Positions 47,501 to 59,149 are shown, numbered from the stretch's first letter. The stretch: 64,000 nucleotides of DNA from Acanthaster planci (GCF_001949145.1 NW_019091356.1:1615667-1679666); one strand, 5' to 3'. Numbers and translations: made by a program. The notes: a model not told the origin generated them from the letters alone.

Positions 47501-47877
47501 TCTCTTGTTTCTCGCGTTGAAGAGAAGAGCTCCAGTCAATTCCCTTACCAACCCAAATCTGGATATGCCACTGTCAAAGCATCTTGGGCAGTTTCAAAGC
47601 TCATATTAGCCACGACCGAACTTTCTTATGTACAGTGTTCGTGCGCTTTGGACTTACCACTTCCGGTTTTCACCCCTTATCCCTCTTCTACGCGCATCGG
47701 CAGGTCGCTCCGGCGATTAAGGCCCGCATGATGGCCGCCGGAACCCTGATGGTGGGCTACCAGCCGCTAGGGAACAGGGTCAACTTCTTCCGCATGGTGT
47801 TCTCTAACCCGGCCGCCACCAAGGCCGACGTGGACTTCCTCCTGGATGAAACGGAGAGGCTGGGACGCGACCTGTGA
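29275..47877 (+). CDS. GAD: Glutamate decarboxylase, 15 exons, complete (588 aa)
   Basis: Makes GABA from glutamate using PLP, in the cytosol of neurons. Joined exons 29275-29578, 33167-33400, 33601-33691, 33927-34033, 34473-34588, 39339-39418, 40377-40431, 40900-41016, 41722-41786, 42278-42356, 43122-43271, 43724-43773, 44198-44252, 45033-45122 and 47704-47877 total 1767 nt with all phases consistent. Seen: FNQLSTGLD (185-193), NATAGTT (337-343), HVDAAWGGG (366-374), PLP lysine in TWNPHK (K400), intact catalytic loop [10 protein letters not shown] (437-446), and substrate Arg in NFFRMV (R561). Length fits vertebrate GAD67 (594) and GAD65 (585). An in-frame TAA lies 15 nt before the ATG, which fixes the start. 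The N-terminal 95 residues are acidic and polar with a single Cys, so GAD65-type palmitoylation is not suggested. Whether it is GAD1- or GAD2-like cannot be settled here; invertebrates often have one neuronal gene. Confidence 0.97.
33167..33400 (+). CDS. GAD: GAD exon 2
   Basis: Residues 102-179. Acceptor TTCTCTAG|AT, donor ACACTG|GTAATT, phase 1 both sides. Contains [17 protein letters not shown]. Confidence 0.97.
33601..33691 (+). CDS. GAD: GAD exon 3
   Basis: Residues 180-209. Acceptor GTTCCACAG|GT, donor CAACAT|GTAAGT, phases 1 to 2. Contains [13 protein letters not shown] and AGEWL. Confidence 0.97.
33927..34033 (+). CDS. GAD: GAD exon 4
   Basis: Residues 210-245. Acceptor TTGGTCAG|GTT, donor CTCCCG|GTAAGA, phases 2 to 1. 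Contains [13 protein letters not shown] and [10 protein letters not shown]. Confidence 0.97.
34473..34588 (+). CDS. GAD: GAD exon 5
   Basis: Residues 246-284. Acceptor TCATCACAG|GT, donor GAACAT|GTAAGT, phases 1 to 0. Contains [14 protein letters not shown] and LVLFTSEH. Confidence 0.97.
34589..39338. other. GAD intron 5 (4.75 kb)
   Basis: The largest GAD intron. Apart from the GCGTAAAT-ended repeat at 37743 and an exon-like segment at 37633 I see no supported feature. Confidence 0.6.
37743..38090. repeat. Non-autonomous element with GCGTAAAT ends
   Basis: The left end GGCGTAAATCCCAGGGGA followed by G-rich/C-rich blocks and the right end (complement GCGTAAATTTATTTGG) form imperfect inverted ends around about 350 bp, inside GAD intron 5. 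Confidence 0.45.
39339..39418 (+). CDS. GAD: GAD exon 6
   Basis: Residues 285-310. Acceptor ATACACAG|AGT, donor AACAG|GTACTG, phases 0 to 2. Contains [19 protein letters not shown]. Confidence 0.97.
39793..40237. mobile_element. Non-autonomous hAT element in GAD intron 6
   Basis: Ends CAGAGTTGTAATGA and (complement) CAGTGTTGTAACGA are inverted repeats of hAT type. Flanks ATTTCCTA (39785-39792) and ATTTCCCG (40238-40245) agree at 6 of 8 bases as an aged 8-bp target duplication. The interior is rich in GACTCGAGTC palindromes. At 445 bp with no frame, it depends on a transposase made elsewhere. Confidence 0.75.
40377..40431 (+). CDS. GAD: GAD exon 7
   Basis: Residues 311-329. Acceptor AATGTAG|AGG, donor GCAAGA|GTAAGT, phases 2 to 0. 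Encodes [19 protein letters not shown] after joining. Confidence 0.95.
40560..40775. repeat. Dispersed repeat, copy A
   Basis: Shares GTGACATCCTACCA, TGTAATGC and a terminal GGATCCACCC with the segment at 50803-50980. Lies in GAD intron 7. Confidence 0.5.
40900..41016 (+). CDS. GAD: GAD exon 8
   Basis: Residues 330-368, phase 0 both sides, donor GTAGAC|GTGAGT. Contains [15 protein letters not shown] and ends WMHVD with the Asp that pairs with the PLP ring nitrogen. Confidence 0.97.
41219..41239. repeat. (ATA)n microsatellite
   Basis: About seven ATA/ATT units in GAD intron 8. Confidence 0.85.
41722..41786 (+). CDS. GAD: GAD exon 9
   Basis: Residues 369-389. Acceptor ACTTGCAG|GCA, donor CATAG|GTAAGG, phases 0 to 2. 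Encodes [19 protein letters not shown]. Confidence 0.97.
42278..42356 (+). CDS. GAD: GAD exon 10 (PLP lysine)
   Basis: Residues 390-416. Acceptor TTTTACAG|GGC, donor GAAGAC|GTAAGA, phases 2 to 0. Contains SVTWNPHK, whose Lys400 forms the internal aldimine. Confidence 0.98.
42375..42900. repeat. Dispersed repeat split into two parts
   Basis: About 42380-42460 matches 59185-59250 (CTCATCGGTTG, GGGAGTGTTC) and about 42755-42895 matches 59255-59370 (CATTTCCTGGTCGTTTGTG, ACACTCTCTTGGTCCAG). The two parts are contiguous in the 59-kb copy, so about 300 bp here look inserted. Confidence 0.5.
43122..43271 (+). CDS. GAD: GAD exon 11 (catalytic loop)
   Basis: Residues 417-466, phase 0 both sides. Contains [18 protein letters not shown] and [14 protein letters not shown]. 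Confidence 0.98.
43724..43773 (+). CDS. GAD: GAD exon 12
   Basis: Residues 467-482. Acceptor CCCTCTCAG|GGA, donor GCCCA|GTGAGT, phases 0 to 2. Encodes [16 protein letters not shown]. Confidence 0.95.
44198..44252 (+). CDS. GAD: GAD exon 13
   Basis: Residues 483-501. Acceptor ATAACTAG|ATA, donor GACAAG|GTGAGA, phases 2 to 0. Encodes [19 protein letters not shown]. Confidence 0.95.
45033..45122 (+). CDS. GAD: GAD exon 14
   Basis: Residues 502-531, phase 0 both sides. Encodes [20 protein letters not shown] and the following helix. Confidence 0.96.
45487..45734. mobile_element. MITE with long inverted arms in GAD intron 14
   Basis: The left arm (GGGTCAATTTCAGAGAGCTG, then CTTAACAAGCACAAAATCTG) and the right arm (complement GGCTCAATTTCACAGAGCTG, then CTTAAGCACAAAATTTGC) pair over about 68 bp around a 110-bp centre. 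No clear target duplication and no frame. Confidence 0.85.
47704..47877 (+). CDS. GAD: GAD exon 15 (stop)
   Basis: Residues 532-588 and TGA. Acceptor ATCGGCAG|GTC, phase 0. Contains MVGYQPLG and [13 protein letters not shown] (R561 binds the substrate carboxylate in GAD67). Ends LGRDL, as family members do. Confidence 0.97.
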   Translation, partial: VAPAIKARMMAAGTLMVGYQPLGNRVNFFRMVFSNPAATKADVDFLLDETERLGRDL

Positions 47878-48606
47878 TACGGACGAGGAGGTGGAGATGA
47901 AGATGGCGATGGTGGTTCTATCGGGGTGAGAAGGGTGAGATAAGATAAAAAAAAAGAGGTACATGGAACCGAACAAGATGCATTTAGAAGGCAAATAGTA
48001 GGAAGAGACACCACACGCCTGCAAACAGGAATGAGATATCACTGCTTATACAAGGTTTAATTTGCTCTGTATACTGTCATGTATCATTACCCAAATGTAG
48101 CTCCATGTATCAAAATTGTCCCATCACAGCTCATCGTAATCATGTGGCACCGTTTGAATTATAAAGATGGCACTTTTTCGACAGTCAAATAACAAAAACG
48201 TTTACTTCCACTTGGAAGTGCAAGTACTTGGTTTGTAGTTTTAAAACATCCAAAGAGTGATAGCACAAGAACCTACCAAAGTGAGCATGTTCGGGGTCGG
48301 ACTAAAGATTGGCATCTAGTCAGTTGCTTCTTATCATCAATGCGCAGGCGCAATACAGTTACACTTAAACTTCCCTCACACGTTCACTTCCCTTATGAAC
48401 AGCCTCGTTCCCATGGGTACAATCTTGCCGCGCCATGTTGGTTCCTACCATGCCTTGTGCGATCTAGTGGAAGAACGCTCATGCAGCCCATGGAGTCGAG
48501 GTTGCTTTGTGAACTATTTGGTAATATCCGAAATATGCCATCGGTTGCTACTCTCGCAGTATTCATGGTCAATGATATCTCGTGCTGTTATTTTCATGTG
48601 AATAAT

Positions 48607-48772
48607 GGGCGATTCGCAATAGTGCGCCTCCAAGAGTTTGCAAGGCGTTGACCAATCACAATGCGCGAAATCTGTTTACCCATTGCACGTTTGGAAAGGG
48701 TCGACAGATTTTGCACACTGTGATTGTTCAACGCGTTGCAAACTCTTGGAGGCGCACTATTGTGAAACGCCC
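48607..48772. mobile_element. Hairpin MITE
   Basis: The arms GTGCGCCTCCAAGAGTTTGC and (complement) the same block near 48740-48759 lie within inverted ends of about 68 bp, leaving about 30 bp in the centre. Ends GGGCG/CGCCC. No frame and no clear target duplication. Confidence 0.85.
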
Positions 48773-50563
48773 GTATTGTTCCCTCCGTATACTGATAAAT
48801 AGAACCGGCTAATGACAACTAGCGTTGCCATCAAGCCCCAGGGCCTGGTTACAAATGGTCGACTGGACGGTTAAAGCCAGCCATCGTTCTGGCGATGTTG
48901 TTTGAAGAACGGCTAACTATAGTCGTGGCTCGAATTTGCCCTATGCTTATTATATGTGCTTTCTTGATGACTAATGACCCCATCTGGCCACGACAAACAA
49001 GGAACTCGTCGACAGCATGACCGGTAAATTGGGTGAAACAGGTCGTATCTGAAACCTCACTCGAGTAATAATTTATTGCGTAATTATACCTAAAACGGCG
49101 GACACCGCGCACTCCAAATAAAGATGGCCCATTTAAGCTCCCCAAAGAGACTGGTTGCCGGTGAATTGATATTGTACATGCATGCCATAAGAGGCCGTGA
49201 CCAGTCGTCAGATATTGTCGCTGGTTCCAGGGCACTTTATAACTCACAAGAATGAACTGCATACAAGGGAAGGGATTCTCCACTGAAGCGATTTGTTGCA
49301 TTTTCCACTGCTAAGAGGGTATTTGATACTGACCAATTAGACGGCCGAAATTTTCTTTTCGAGCAGGAAAAATTCCTTCCATAAATTAACATGTGAAATC
49401 ATTTGAGATCAGTACAGATATTTTCGGTAGCGCCACTAACATACTAAATCCAAAATGCACTTTTAGCCAGACCCGAATCATGGCTGGTATGCCAATCCGA
49501 TTCCGGTTTGTACTATGTTATACCAAGCGTACAAGACTTCGGAATTCAATTCCTGGTGGCAAACTTGAACTGACTTGAGAAAGACAGTGTATCGTGCAAA
49601 ATGTCTGATAGGTCATAATACTATACTGCAATTAGGGTACACATACAGAAAAAAAGGTCACCAGAAAATTTCGCTAGCAAAAGATGATTGGTTTCTTAGG
49701 TTGTAAAGGGCATTACAAAATTAGAGTCAGGAAAAAGCAGCCCCCACGGCTTTGCATATTTTATATTTATAATTATGTATCATGAATTCTGCATGTCGTG
49801 GGATTAGACAAAGTCTACGGAAACGATTGAAGCGGGGGCATTAATTCTACCATTATGGAGATAACCGGAAAGTACACGTTCTTCGTCTTGGGTGATTATT
49901 TATAATCAAAAGAAAATACACAATGCTAGAGTCGGATACAAACAGCAATTAAAATCACTATTATGTTAATACTGCCGAAGTACATGCAAGACGCAAGATA
50001 TAACTCCCTTTAGATGTCTTTAGTTTTACGTTTAAGTATGAATAATTATTTGCAAATTCTAAACAAAACCTCAATAAATATAACATTTCACAATTATTAT
50101 TTCACATTATAATACCAGAGCTCTAATACGCTGTAATAGTTTGAATATTTCATGGTCTTATTATACAGCAAAAGCATATATAAAAATGTATAAACTAACG
50201 TATTCTATGTTTTTCTGTACAAAAATTAAACCACTGCGATATATTAAAATATAATTGAAATCCTTTGTGGCCCAGTACCTATTGTGAATTACCTTGCGTA
50301 ACAATAAATACACGAATTGTAAACAAACGCTAATGTTGCTATCTTCGACCACTCTCCACGATTTTGGATTGTTATAGCCTATAGCCTTCATTATTCGTAT
50401 AGAAGTGACGCTCGAGTGACTTTTTTCTAGCGAGTTAACGTTGATTGATTGAAGTCAGTCCGAGTTTTGGTGGAGTGGTTTCATCTTGCTCTTCGTAAAC
50501 CCTGCCCGAGTTGAGTCTCGCTCTCAGTATGATCCATTTAAGTTTCCTTGAAACCGTTTAGTG

Positions 50564-50802
50564 TGTATCCACATATATGAAACGTTGTCCAAGAATGATG
50601 AAGTCATCCTTATCGACACCTTAATTCCCCGCTCTAACACCCCCCACAAAAATAAATAACTAAAATAATGAAAATAAATAATAATGTATCCACATCTATA
50701 AAACGTTGTCCGAGAATGATGAAGTCATCCTTATCGACACCTTAATTCCCCGCTCTAACACCCCCCCCCAAAATAAATAACTAAAATAATGAACAATGAA
50801 AT
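50564..50802. repeat. About 120-bp tandem duplication
   Basis: Two near-identical copies (about 50564-50683 and 50685-50802) share AATGATGAAGTCATCCTTAT and CACCTTAATTCCCCGCTCTA. They differ mostly in the C-run and a few substitutions, so the duplication is young. Confidence 0.93.
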
Positions 50803-50980
50803 AACAATTACACATGGCGGAAGATGACATCCTACCACGTGTAGATGTGACGCTTGAGTGCATCAGATGATGTAATGCAGGTAATGACCTACCTGTGCGC
50901 CAATTCCCAACGATTGGAAATGAAAAATAACTGACAGGCTTGACTCCCACCCGGGTAAAATCGTGGATCCGCCCCTGATG
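50803..50980. repeat. Dispersed repeat, copy B
   Basis: Shares GATGACATCCTACCA, GATGTAATGC and the end GGATCCGCCCCTG with the segment at 40560-40775. The end (complement CAGGGGCGGATCC) has the look of a DNA-transposon terminus. Confidence 0.5.
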
Positions 50981-53900
50981 TTAGTGATTGGGGAAAAATT
51001 AACATTTTAACCAACCATATTGAAAACAAATGTAGCCATTGATAAATAAATATACTCTGTTTTTCACAAAGGATAAAATGCCTACACGTTCTCGAACATT
51101 TCTTTCGCACGTAGTGGTACATCAATAGACCGACTGTGCCACCTAAGTCACTCAACCTATACTGGGTATCAAACATCAACAAACATGGCATCCCTTAGCA
51201 AAGTGTATCTTAAGTGTTATTTACCATAAAAGTGTTGATTTTCGGTATGGTGATCAGCACATCAGTAGTCCGAGTACTTTACCGACTGTCGGCTTTATTT
51301 CTGGTAAACAACACTTCAACCACATTTTGCCATGAAACGATGCCTTGTTTGTTGATGTTTAATATCCACTAAAGGTCACGTGACTTAACGGGCGCAATCG
51401 GTCTATAGAAATAGCAATTATCTGGCGTATACGGCAATGAATCAGCTCACTTGACTGATCATCAGTTGACAGAGCACCATTTCGTAGTTCTGGACACAGA
51501 GATGAATCCAGCTTAGAATCCTAACCCCAGCCGGGTCTTGCGGGATACTGAACCCTGGCTTAACACAGTGCTTCATAATTCACGAAAGAAAAAAAAAATG
51601 CACAGGAAACATTGTTGCCGTTGACGAACCAAGCAACTAGATGTCATTTATCTGAAGATTCTATGGATCATCAGTCTGGCCCTCCTTCACTTCCATTTTC
51701 CGCCCACTGTCGGAGGCATGAGTGATTTTCTTCTAAAAAATATGCAAAGCATGGTTCAACTGCCGATCCTTGAATTTATTTCAATTCCTGAGTGTTGATG
51801 AGAGGTAAAACCTTGTTAGTTGCGTTTGTAAATCCAAGCATTCATTTCCATTCATGTCAGGCAAAGTCCACTCCAATAATGAAGAGCCCTCCCCCTCAAC
51901 TCCGGCGTGACATGAGCCGGTTTCCCCGAACTATTTGTTTAAAGTTTAACAGACGGATAGCGAGGGCCGGTTCGTTGGTAACCTTCATCGTGTTCGATTA
52001 CCTTCCCCACGCTTACTCGGGTAAAGCGCGACTGTGTAAGATTTGACACTCGCGCGACTTTTCGCGCTTAACCTGAAGGCTTTGTTCACAACAATTCCTG
52101 TTTTAAGGTTATCCTGAAAGTATACACCAAGCTATTTGGAGACATGGCTCAAAATATCTGTCTGGTACCACGCGTTCAAACAAGGACTTGATCATGGCAA
52201 TTACCCACTCGTCAGCGAGGTTTCATCAACGGGATTTTTTCCCCACAAAGCAACAATTGCTGACCATCGCTGGTTTAAAAGCGGGGCGTCGGGGACTTTG
52301 GCCAAGGGAATGTTTCTTTCTGGTTGGACAATGTCATTAAAAGGCCCCCGACTTATCACGACGGTTCTGCAAATTCATCGTTCATGTTGTGTGAGATTTG
52401 ATTGAATGGCTTTCCTCGGGGGAAATACACTACTTTTGTCAAAATGTCAAAAGTCTGATTCTCGTTGATAGGTATGAACGAGCAACAAAAGATAAAAAAT
52501 ATAAGAAAGAGAGAGAAAGAAGGTAAATCAGTGGCTTCAAAAAGAAACAAAATGATAAGTGATGCTGCCTCATTAAATTTGAGAGTCGGAAGCAGGTTGC
52601 AAATTCGACAAATTAACAACGGATGTTCAGCAGTATATTTAAGGTTCTACCCTATCAAAAATAAAAGGGTAAACGTTTTCGTGGTCACGTGAACATAAAT
52701 TATGCCATATCCGTGCCGGCTTCAATAAACTTAACGACCTATCGTGCCCACATCTGAAGACTACAGGGCTCCTTTACCCTAATGCGACATATTAACAGAG
52801 ACATCAAGGGAATGGACGTGTGTTGGCTTCAGCGAGTGACTTCCTAGAACATGCGCTACTTCACATTAACATGACTTCACCAATAGGTGCTCTCATCGTT
52901 TTAAACATGATGTCCAAAGACCATTATAGGTCTAAATAATCAGAATGAATTGACTCATGAGGGAGATATCAAGTGACAACACACACCGTTAATCATTTGG
53001 AACATGAGTGAATGCTGACTAGATGTTCATAACAGTAGAATTCGATGCAAAGCGAGAGTGCAGGACCTAAACTGTTTGACTTCAAGGACATCCGACTGAT
53101 CTTGGACAGACTAAGCTCTAAGGCATCTTTCCATACGCGTCAACACTTGCGCCAAGCGTTGTGTAACCGTCAAAAATTGCTCCCAGGCAGATTTTGACGG
53201 TCAAACGCAACGCACACGTGTATGTTAGGTTAATGGAGTCGATTCCAGTGTCTGTGAAAGTCATGCGCATGAAAACATCGTATATGCAGCGCACCGAAAA
53301 ACGTACACATGGAGAGGTGCCTGTACCCTAATGGCCGGTCTTGCTTAAGTTCAAAGATCAACGATTGGACACAGTGCAGTGGGCAATGCCGAATGAAAGA
53401 AGGACTGAGTCTTCTGGCGCCCAAAAGAGCACTCTAAATTCTTCGACAATTCAGAACCGAGGGATTTTAGGTTGCAACTTTCCAAATTACCATCATAACC
53501 TGTCTTCTGAATGCCAGTGTATCTTTCGGGTTGTAGGCTTTGGAGTAACTCCCCTTCGTACAAAATCAATCTTTGCTCCATTAAACTTTCCGTAATTCAG
53601 TGGCAGAAAAAAAGTTTCTCGAAGCACTAGGCCCAACTGTTACTATAAAAAATTTACATTTTACTGATATTTCCCTAAAGTTCGGAGTTTATATATCATG
53701 ACGTTATATATTCAAACTATTTATCGTAGCGCTTTTCCATTGACACGTTTCCAGTGCGCATCACGTCTACATGCGTAAATTGCGGAGAGCGTTCTTCTCT
53801 ACAAGAATGAAACGTGTACAACGGAAGCAGGATACGAACACGATACGGATCAAATGCAAAATGTACTTATGGACAGACTGTCTAGGTCGATCAAATTTAT

Positions 53901-56900
53901 CTGCCTTGTGTTTCTATTACACGTGGCGTTCGGGTCGCACGCGATTCAAACACCGTGGACACAATAATATAGGCCTACGTATTTCATAGTATTCTTCGTC
54001 AAGGTAATGACATGCCTTTATGCGTACCCAACAAGCTGTAAACAAAACGCTTCAAGTTTGTCCGTGAGTTAGTCTAGTTCCAGATGATTACACGGAGATC
54101 AATCTTTAGTCAGTTCATCAATTTCGTATTATTCTTCATTAAGTGCGACTCGAAAGCTCAATGACTCGCACAGGTGGGAGCAAATTGATTAGTACTGTTC
54201 GCTGAGGTTGGTAGAGCTATAACCCGCCTTGCTGACGTTGATGAATCGCCTATTAAGTCTGATCTTCAAGGAAGCCCAACTATTCGCTGATGAAAATCCT
54301 GGCCAGGGCAAGATGGGCGCGCTCCTCGGCACGTAGCCCGGCAACTCCCACCATTTTTGGTGTAAACCGCACGCGCGCGGGGCAATTGGCTACGGCGCTG
54401 CCCGGGCACGCTCCTTGGTAACCGGCGAAACGCGCCCAAACCGTGATGCCGCACCACCCAATCACATCTCCGGAGTTACACCAATGAACAGAGTGTTTGT
54501 GCTGCCATTAACAACCGTCGAGAGCTCAAGAGGAAGGCGAAAAAGGAGGCATTTCACCCTGTTTGCTTTGTTAATTGAATCAAGACAGTTACAAAGGCCG
54601 GAGATTCTTTCTCTACGACGAGAAAGACCCTTTTTCGGGAGAGAGAAAGACTTCTTAGCAGGGAATTGCTTTAGAGCTAAGTAAGAGAAATTGAATTAGG
54701 AAATACCCGTGTTGAATGTGGATTCCCAAGGGAACTCTGGCGGAGAGATTGACTTTATTATTCATAAATAAATCAATTAAGCTTTTGAAGGACCGCATTA
54801 TCTAGCTGATCCTTGTTAATTCTACAGTTTGGTAAGCTCTTAAGCAATTATTTGAAAGACCCAGGAAGCTCTACTCAGCTCTTTACTTCTGATTATTGTG
54901 CAAAACGTACATCCATATAATCTTTCTTTTTTTTGTTAATATAAACCGGTTTAAACATTACAAAGTGTTGGAGGATGCTGAAAAAGCATCAAACAAAACC
55001 CACAAATATCAATTTGCCATACAAATTGTGACATTTTTTCCTAACCCTGACACATTACTGTAGTCGTTACTTCAGATAGGCCTATAAACAGATACCATTA
55101 ATTTCAAGGCAAAGAGAAGCATGATCGTTAATTAAATCAACAATTAACACTGCATAATAGGAAACAACAGTTTTTTTACGGAATATAATAGCCAAAAATA
55201 ATACAAGGAATGTTTCAATTCGAAATTGCTTTGTTGTTGCTATCAGTTGATCGGTCAAGGATTCACCTAATAGAAGCCTGTTTGTGGTTCAGGTTGGATA
55301 GATTTCTGATCTTAATTCTCTAAAGACTGGTCTGATGACGTTCCAACAATGTAAGACACAGAATAGGAGACTACGTTAATACCGGTACAAAAATGCGTCG
55401 GTGCACCTGTGCGCACTGCATTGTACACAAAATTTGTGCCGAATACGAATAAACCTGGAGTTAGTCTTTAATGGGATTTTGAGCCCAGGAAGAGAAAGTA
55501 TCACGATACTAGGAGTAAGACCTGGTACCTCAGAGAACTTCATTCCAGCAACAGGGATTTGTAACAGAATAGGGTAATTACGGGTAACAGATAACATCCT
55601 ATATTTTACGGCCAGAGTCAATATTGATTCCTCCCCGTATCCCCGGTATTATTGTAAGAACTCAGGAAAGGGAAACCTGCTGGCATCTTCAAATCAAACC
55701 CGTCGTCTTGGCTCGCAGCGTATCCTCAGATAACATCCTCTGTGTTTGATCAAACCGAGAGGCTCGGTTTGTGGAGAGTCTGTGAGACTCACGCGTAAAA
55801 AAAGCGTGCTATCTCTCCGGCGTTGCCCGGTACATATCGTCTTGGGCCTACCGGGAGACACGGAGCCATCGGGGGCAGCAAAAAATTACTTGTGACATGA
55901 CCGATCACCGTGACGGTTTTTCGCCGAAAATGAGCGAGAAATCATATACTTTTGGGGATCCCACAGTCACGCGAGGGAAATTGATTCTGACAGTGACTAG
56001 GAAGATTTCCTGTTGCGGAGGGCTGATTTTAGTCCTCATTTTTTGCCGCATAATGATGAACCCGAGCTCAAAACCGCGTGAGATCGTGTCCAGGCTTGCG
56101 TCAAAAGCCCCCGGACTTAAAAAGGCAATTTTCCGGCGATATATTATTACTAGGGCCAGTTATATTCCACGGAGGAAATGGAAAGAGCGGCCAGGAGTCC
56201 ACGACAGGCAGTCTCGCGGAATATTTTAAGGACTCAGCAACGAATGCATATAAATATTAATAGACTTCTGCAAAACACTTAGAGGAGGAAATCGATCCAA
56301 TTTTTTTTCACATGAAGAACAATTTCTGATAAATGGTGGGCATAAATTTCATGGCGTGTATTTTTGAATCACCTCCGCAACTGGCACGCAGTGGCGCTCT
56401 TAGCCTTTATATTTCTCACTTATGAATTTTCCAATGAGTCTATTGCTAAAATTGAACAGGAACATGGAGACACACGCAGGCAGTGTCATATTTTCACCTC
56501 ATTTCCAAGCTCAATCCCTGCCACATTTCATAGCTGGCTGTGTCACCATACTGCTCCATCGATCGACTCGGATACCCCGACGAGGGCCGACAGCGCTAAT
56601 CACACAGCAATTTCACACGAACAATATTCGCGCCAGAGAGTGGCTTGGGAACCTTTCATGCCGACACATTCAACACTATCCACTTTGAACATAAAAAAAA
56701 CACCACTACACATAATTAACAGGCGAAATAGCTGTCGGTTAGAAGAAAACATCCTTTTTGTAAGGCGCGATTCTTGATCTTAAACACGTAAGACGCCCAA
56801 AACCAAATAAACGGTACAACCGATGCTATTGTAAATGGCACATTTTCGGCTGACCCTCAAATTGCTCGTTCCGAGACCGGAACCCGGGGATGGATGCATG

Positions 56901-57994
56901 CCACTTTACTACCGTAAGTCAATAGAATACAAGCCGTTAGCTGCATTATTCATGGTCGTGTGCTTGTTGCCCACAGTCATTGATTTTATAAGGCAGATTT
57001 TGTCCTCTGCGAGCCAGCGTGGAGATAGGTAAATGAAAAACGGACGGTTACACTTTAACTGGATCCACTGTAAACATCTCTCCCCCATAGCAACGGTAAA
57101 ATTATCAGGAACGAAATGTTTTATTCAACCTCGGCACAGTCTGAGATCGCTTACTTCAAGCCAAGGCAATTAGCGGAATTGTTTTTTGAAACACTCTCTT
57201 CCAGAAGGCCGGATCCAAATCTGGAACAAGTGCTAGAGGTCTCCAAACGGGGCGAATGTTTCGGGAAGTTTGTCGCGTAAAACTGATAATGTTCCCCTTC
57301 GATACTAAGTGACATTTTCTAGTCATTTTTGTCTTGTCCACCAAATGTATCGACACCCTATACATTTTGCCCAAACCTTAAACAAAATAGAAAAGGAATA
57401 TGGAACACATGATCTTCACCTTTCGAGAGAGGGACACAATGAAAATGGACGGTCCTGCGAGAGGAAACTTCCCTGAGGTTCAAGAGAATCCTGTAAGTGC
57501 CTAAGATCGGCTTTTACTGAAAACCGTATCACCCCCCCCAAAAAAAAACCACATCCCAAATATTTCCACAGTCCACATAAAAATGCACCAAATGGGTTTA
57601 AAAAGGCTCGGGATATGGATTATGGTTATTATGATGCCCTATTTTTTTTCATTCTCATGCAGCAATCAATTTTAAGAACTAAAAACGTGGAGGCCTATAA
57701 ACCTTTATCACGATGCTGCCATGTTTGTATTGTTCCCTTTAGACACACTGGCGACAGTAATACAACTTCACATACTGAAAAAAGGATCAAACTATTTTCC
57801 CTTCGAGCCTCAGTTTGGTTACGTTGCTTTGAACGGTTTAAAAAAGCAAGATGGCTGCCCCATGATAGAGGTCTACAGCAAACGCTACGCTGCGGTAGAG
57901 TCAGTTTCCTTTCACGTATCTTTCTTAAACGCTTTACCTCGTTAGATATTCCATAAAACCTTCTTTCGGAGAGTGGACAGGATAAGACCTTCTC

Positions 57995-58852
57995 TTGGTA
58001 ATACATCAAAATTTCCTCAAGTTGAACGCAACAAAAACTGAGTTCATAATTCTGGGATTTAATCAACAAATCAGGAAAGTGCCTATTCATCATTGCAGAG
58101 TTGGCGATGGGCAAATTAGATCTTCTAAATGTCCGTTACTTGGACGTGATGTTCAATTCGGCCATGAAAATGGACTGTCGGGTGACGGCAATATCTAAGG
58201 CTGCTTACATGTCAATTAGGAACACTGGAAGAATATGGGATCATCTGACAAGGGCCCATAAAGGGAGCTGCCGAAACCATTGTTCATGCTTTCATCACAT
58301 CCAAATTGGATTCATGCAACTCGCTCCTCTATGGAATCAACAATCAACTCCTCTCTCGTCTTCAAAGAATACAAAATATTGCAGCACGAATGATCACACG
58401 TACAAGGAAAACAGACCACATCACACCCATGTTAGCTGACCTGCACTGGCTTCCCATCCAACAACGAGTCCAGTACACACTGTGCCTCATCATCTTCAAG
58501 ATCCTACAGGGTGATGCTCCAGCTTATTGGGGTGATCTTGTCCAGTTCTATGCTCCAGGTCATCGGGATTTGCGGTCATCCAAAAGCAATCTACTCAAGG
58601 AAACTATGGCTCATTAGGGGGGGGAGAAGCTTTCAGATTTGTGCACCCAAACTTAAAAACTCTTTACCAGAATCTGTGAGACCATCGAAATCACTTGACA
58701 CATTCAAGGACAGATTAAAATCATATTTGCATAGACAGGCGTTTGGTCAATTTCCCTCAACTTATCATTATTGGATGTCTTTGCTTATTAGCGCCGTGAG
58801 CGCCGTTTGCGGCGGATACTGGCGCTCTATAAATGTTCATTATTATTATTAT
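57995..58852 (+). pseudogene. L2/CR1-type non-LTR retrotransposon, decayed 3' end
   Basis: Reads in successive frames: LKLNATKTEFIILG (late reverse transcriptase), FITSKLDSCNSLLYGINN (58285-58340), LQRIQNIAARMIT and LADLHWLPIQQRVQY, FKILQGDAPAYW, then APKLKNSLPESVR and LDTFKDRLKSYLHRQAF. At least three frameshifts and a stop near 58617 break it. It ends in GGCGCTCTATAAATG plus an ATT run, the usual simple tail. The 5' part, with the endonuclease, is missing, as expected from 5' truncation on insertion. Confidence 0.88.
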
Positions 58853-59149
58853 GCACTTGCGAAAAAACTCCATCGTGCGCCTTTTCACAAGACAATAATC
58901 TGTCGTAATTACATGCCACTAAAAATCCAGTGCCTCGGGGCCTGCAGAAGACCACACTAAGTGTGAACGAGCTATCTTGATTGAAGATCAGAAATAAAAA
59001 TACCAGTTATTTTCAAAAAGCGGTCTATAATTACAACAGCGGCATGACATTGACGACAAATTAGGTTTCACGCGTGCTTCGCGGAGTGAAAGGTCTCGAT
59101 GACCTTGCGAGGTGAGACCTGACGTGCCTGATCTCAATGTCCTCTCGGA

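Noticed and set aside
54266-54470. CpG-rich stretch with open frames on both strands
   Set aside because: No domain recognised and no splice-consistent neighbours; at most a regulatory CpG-rich patch.
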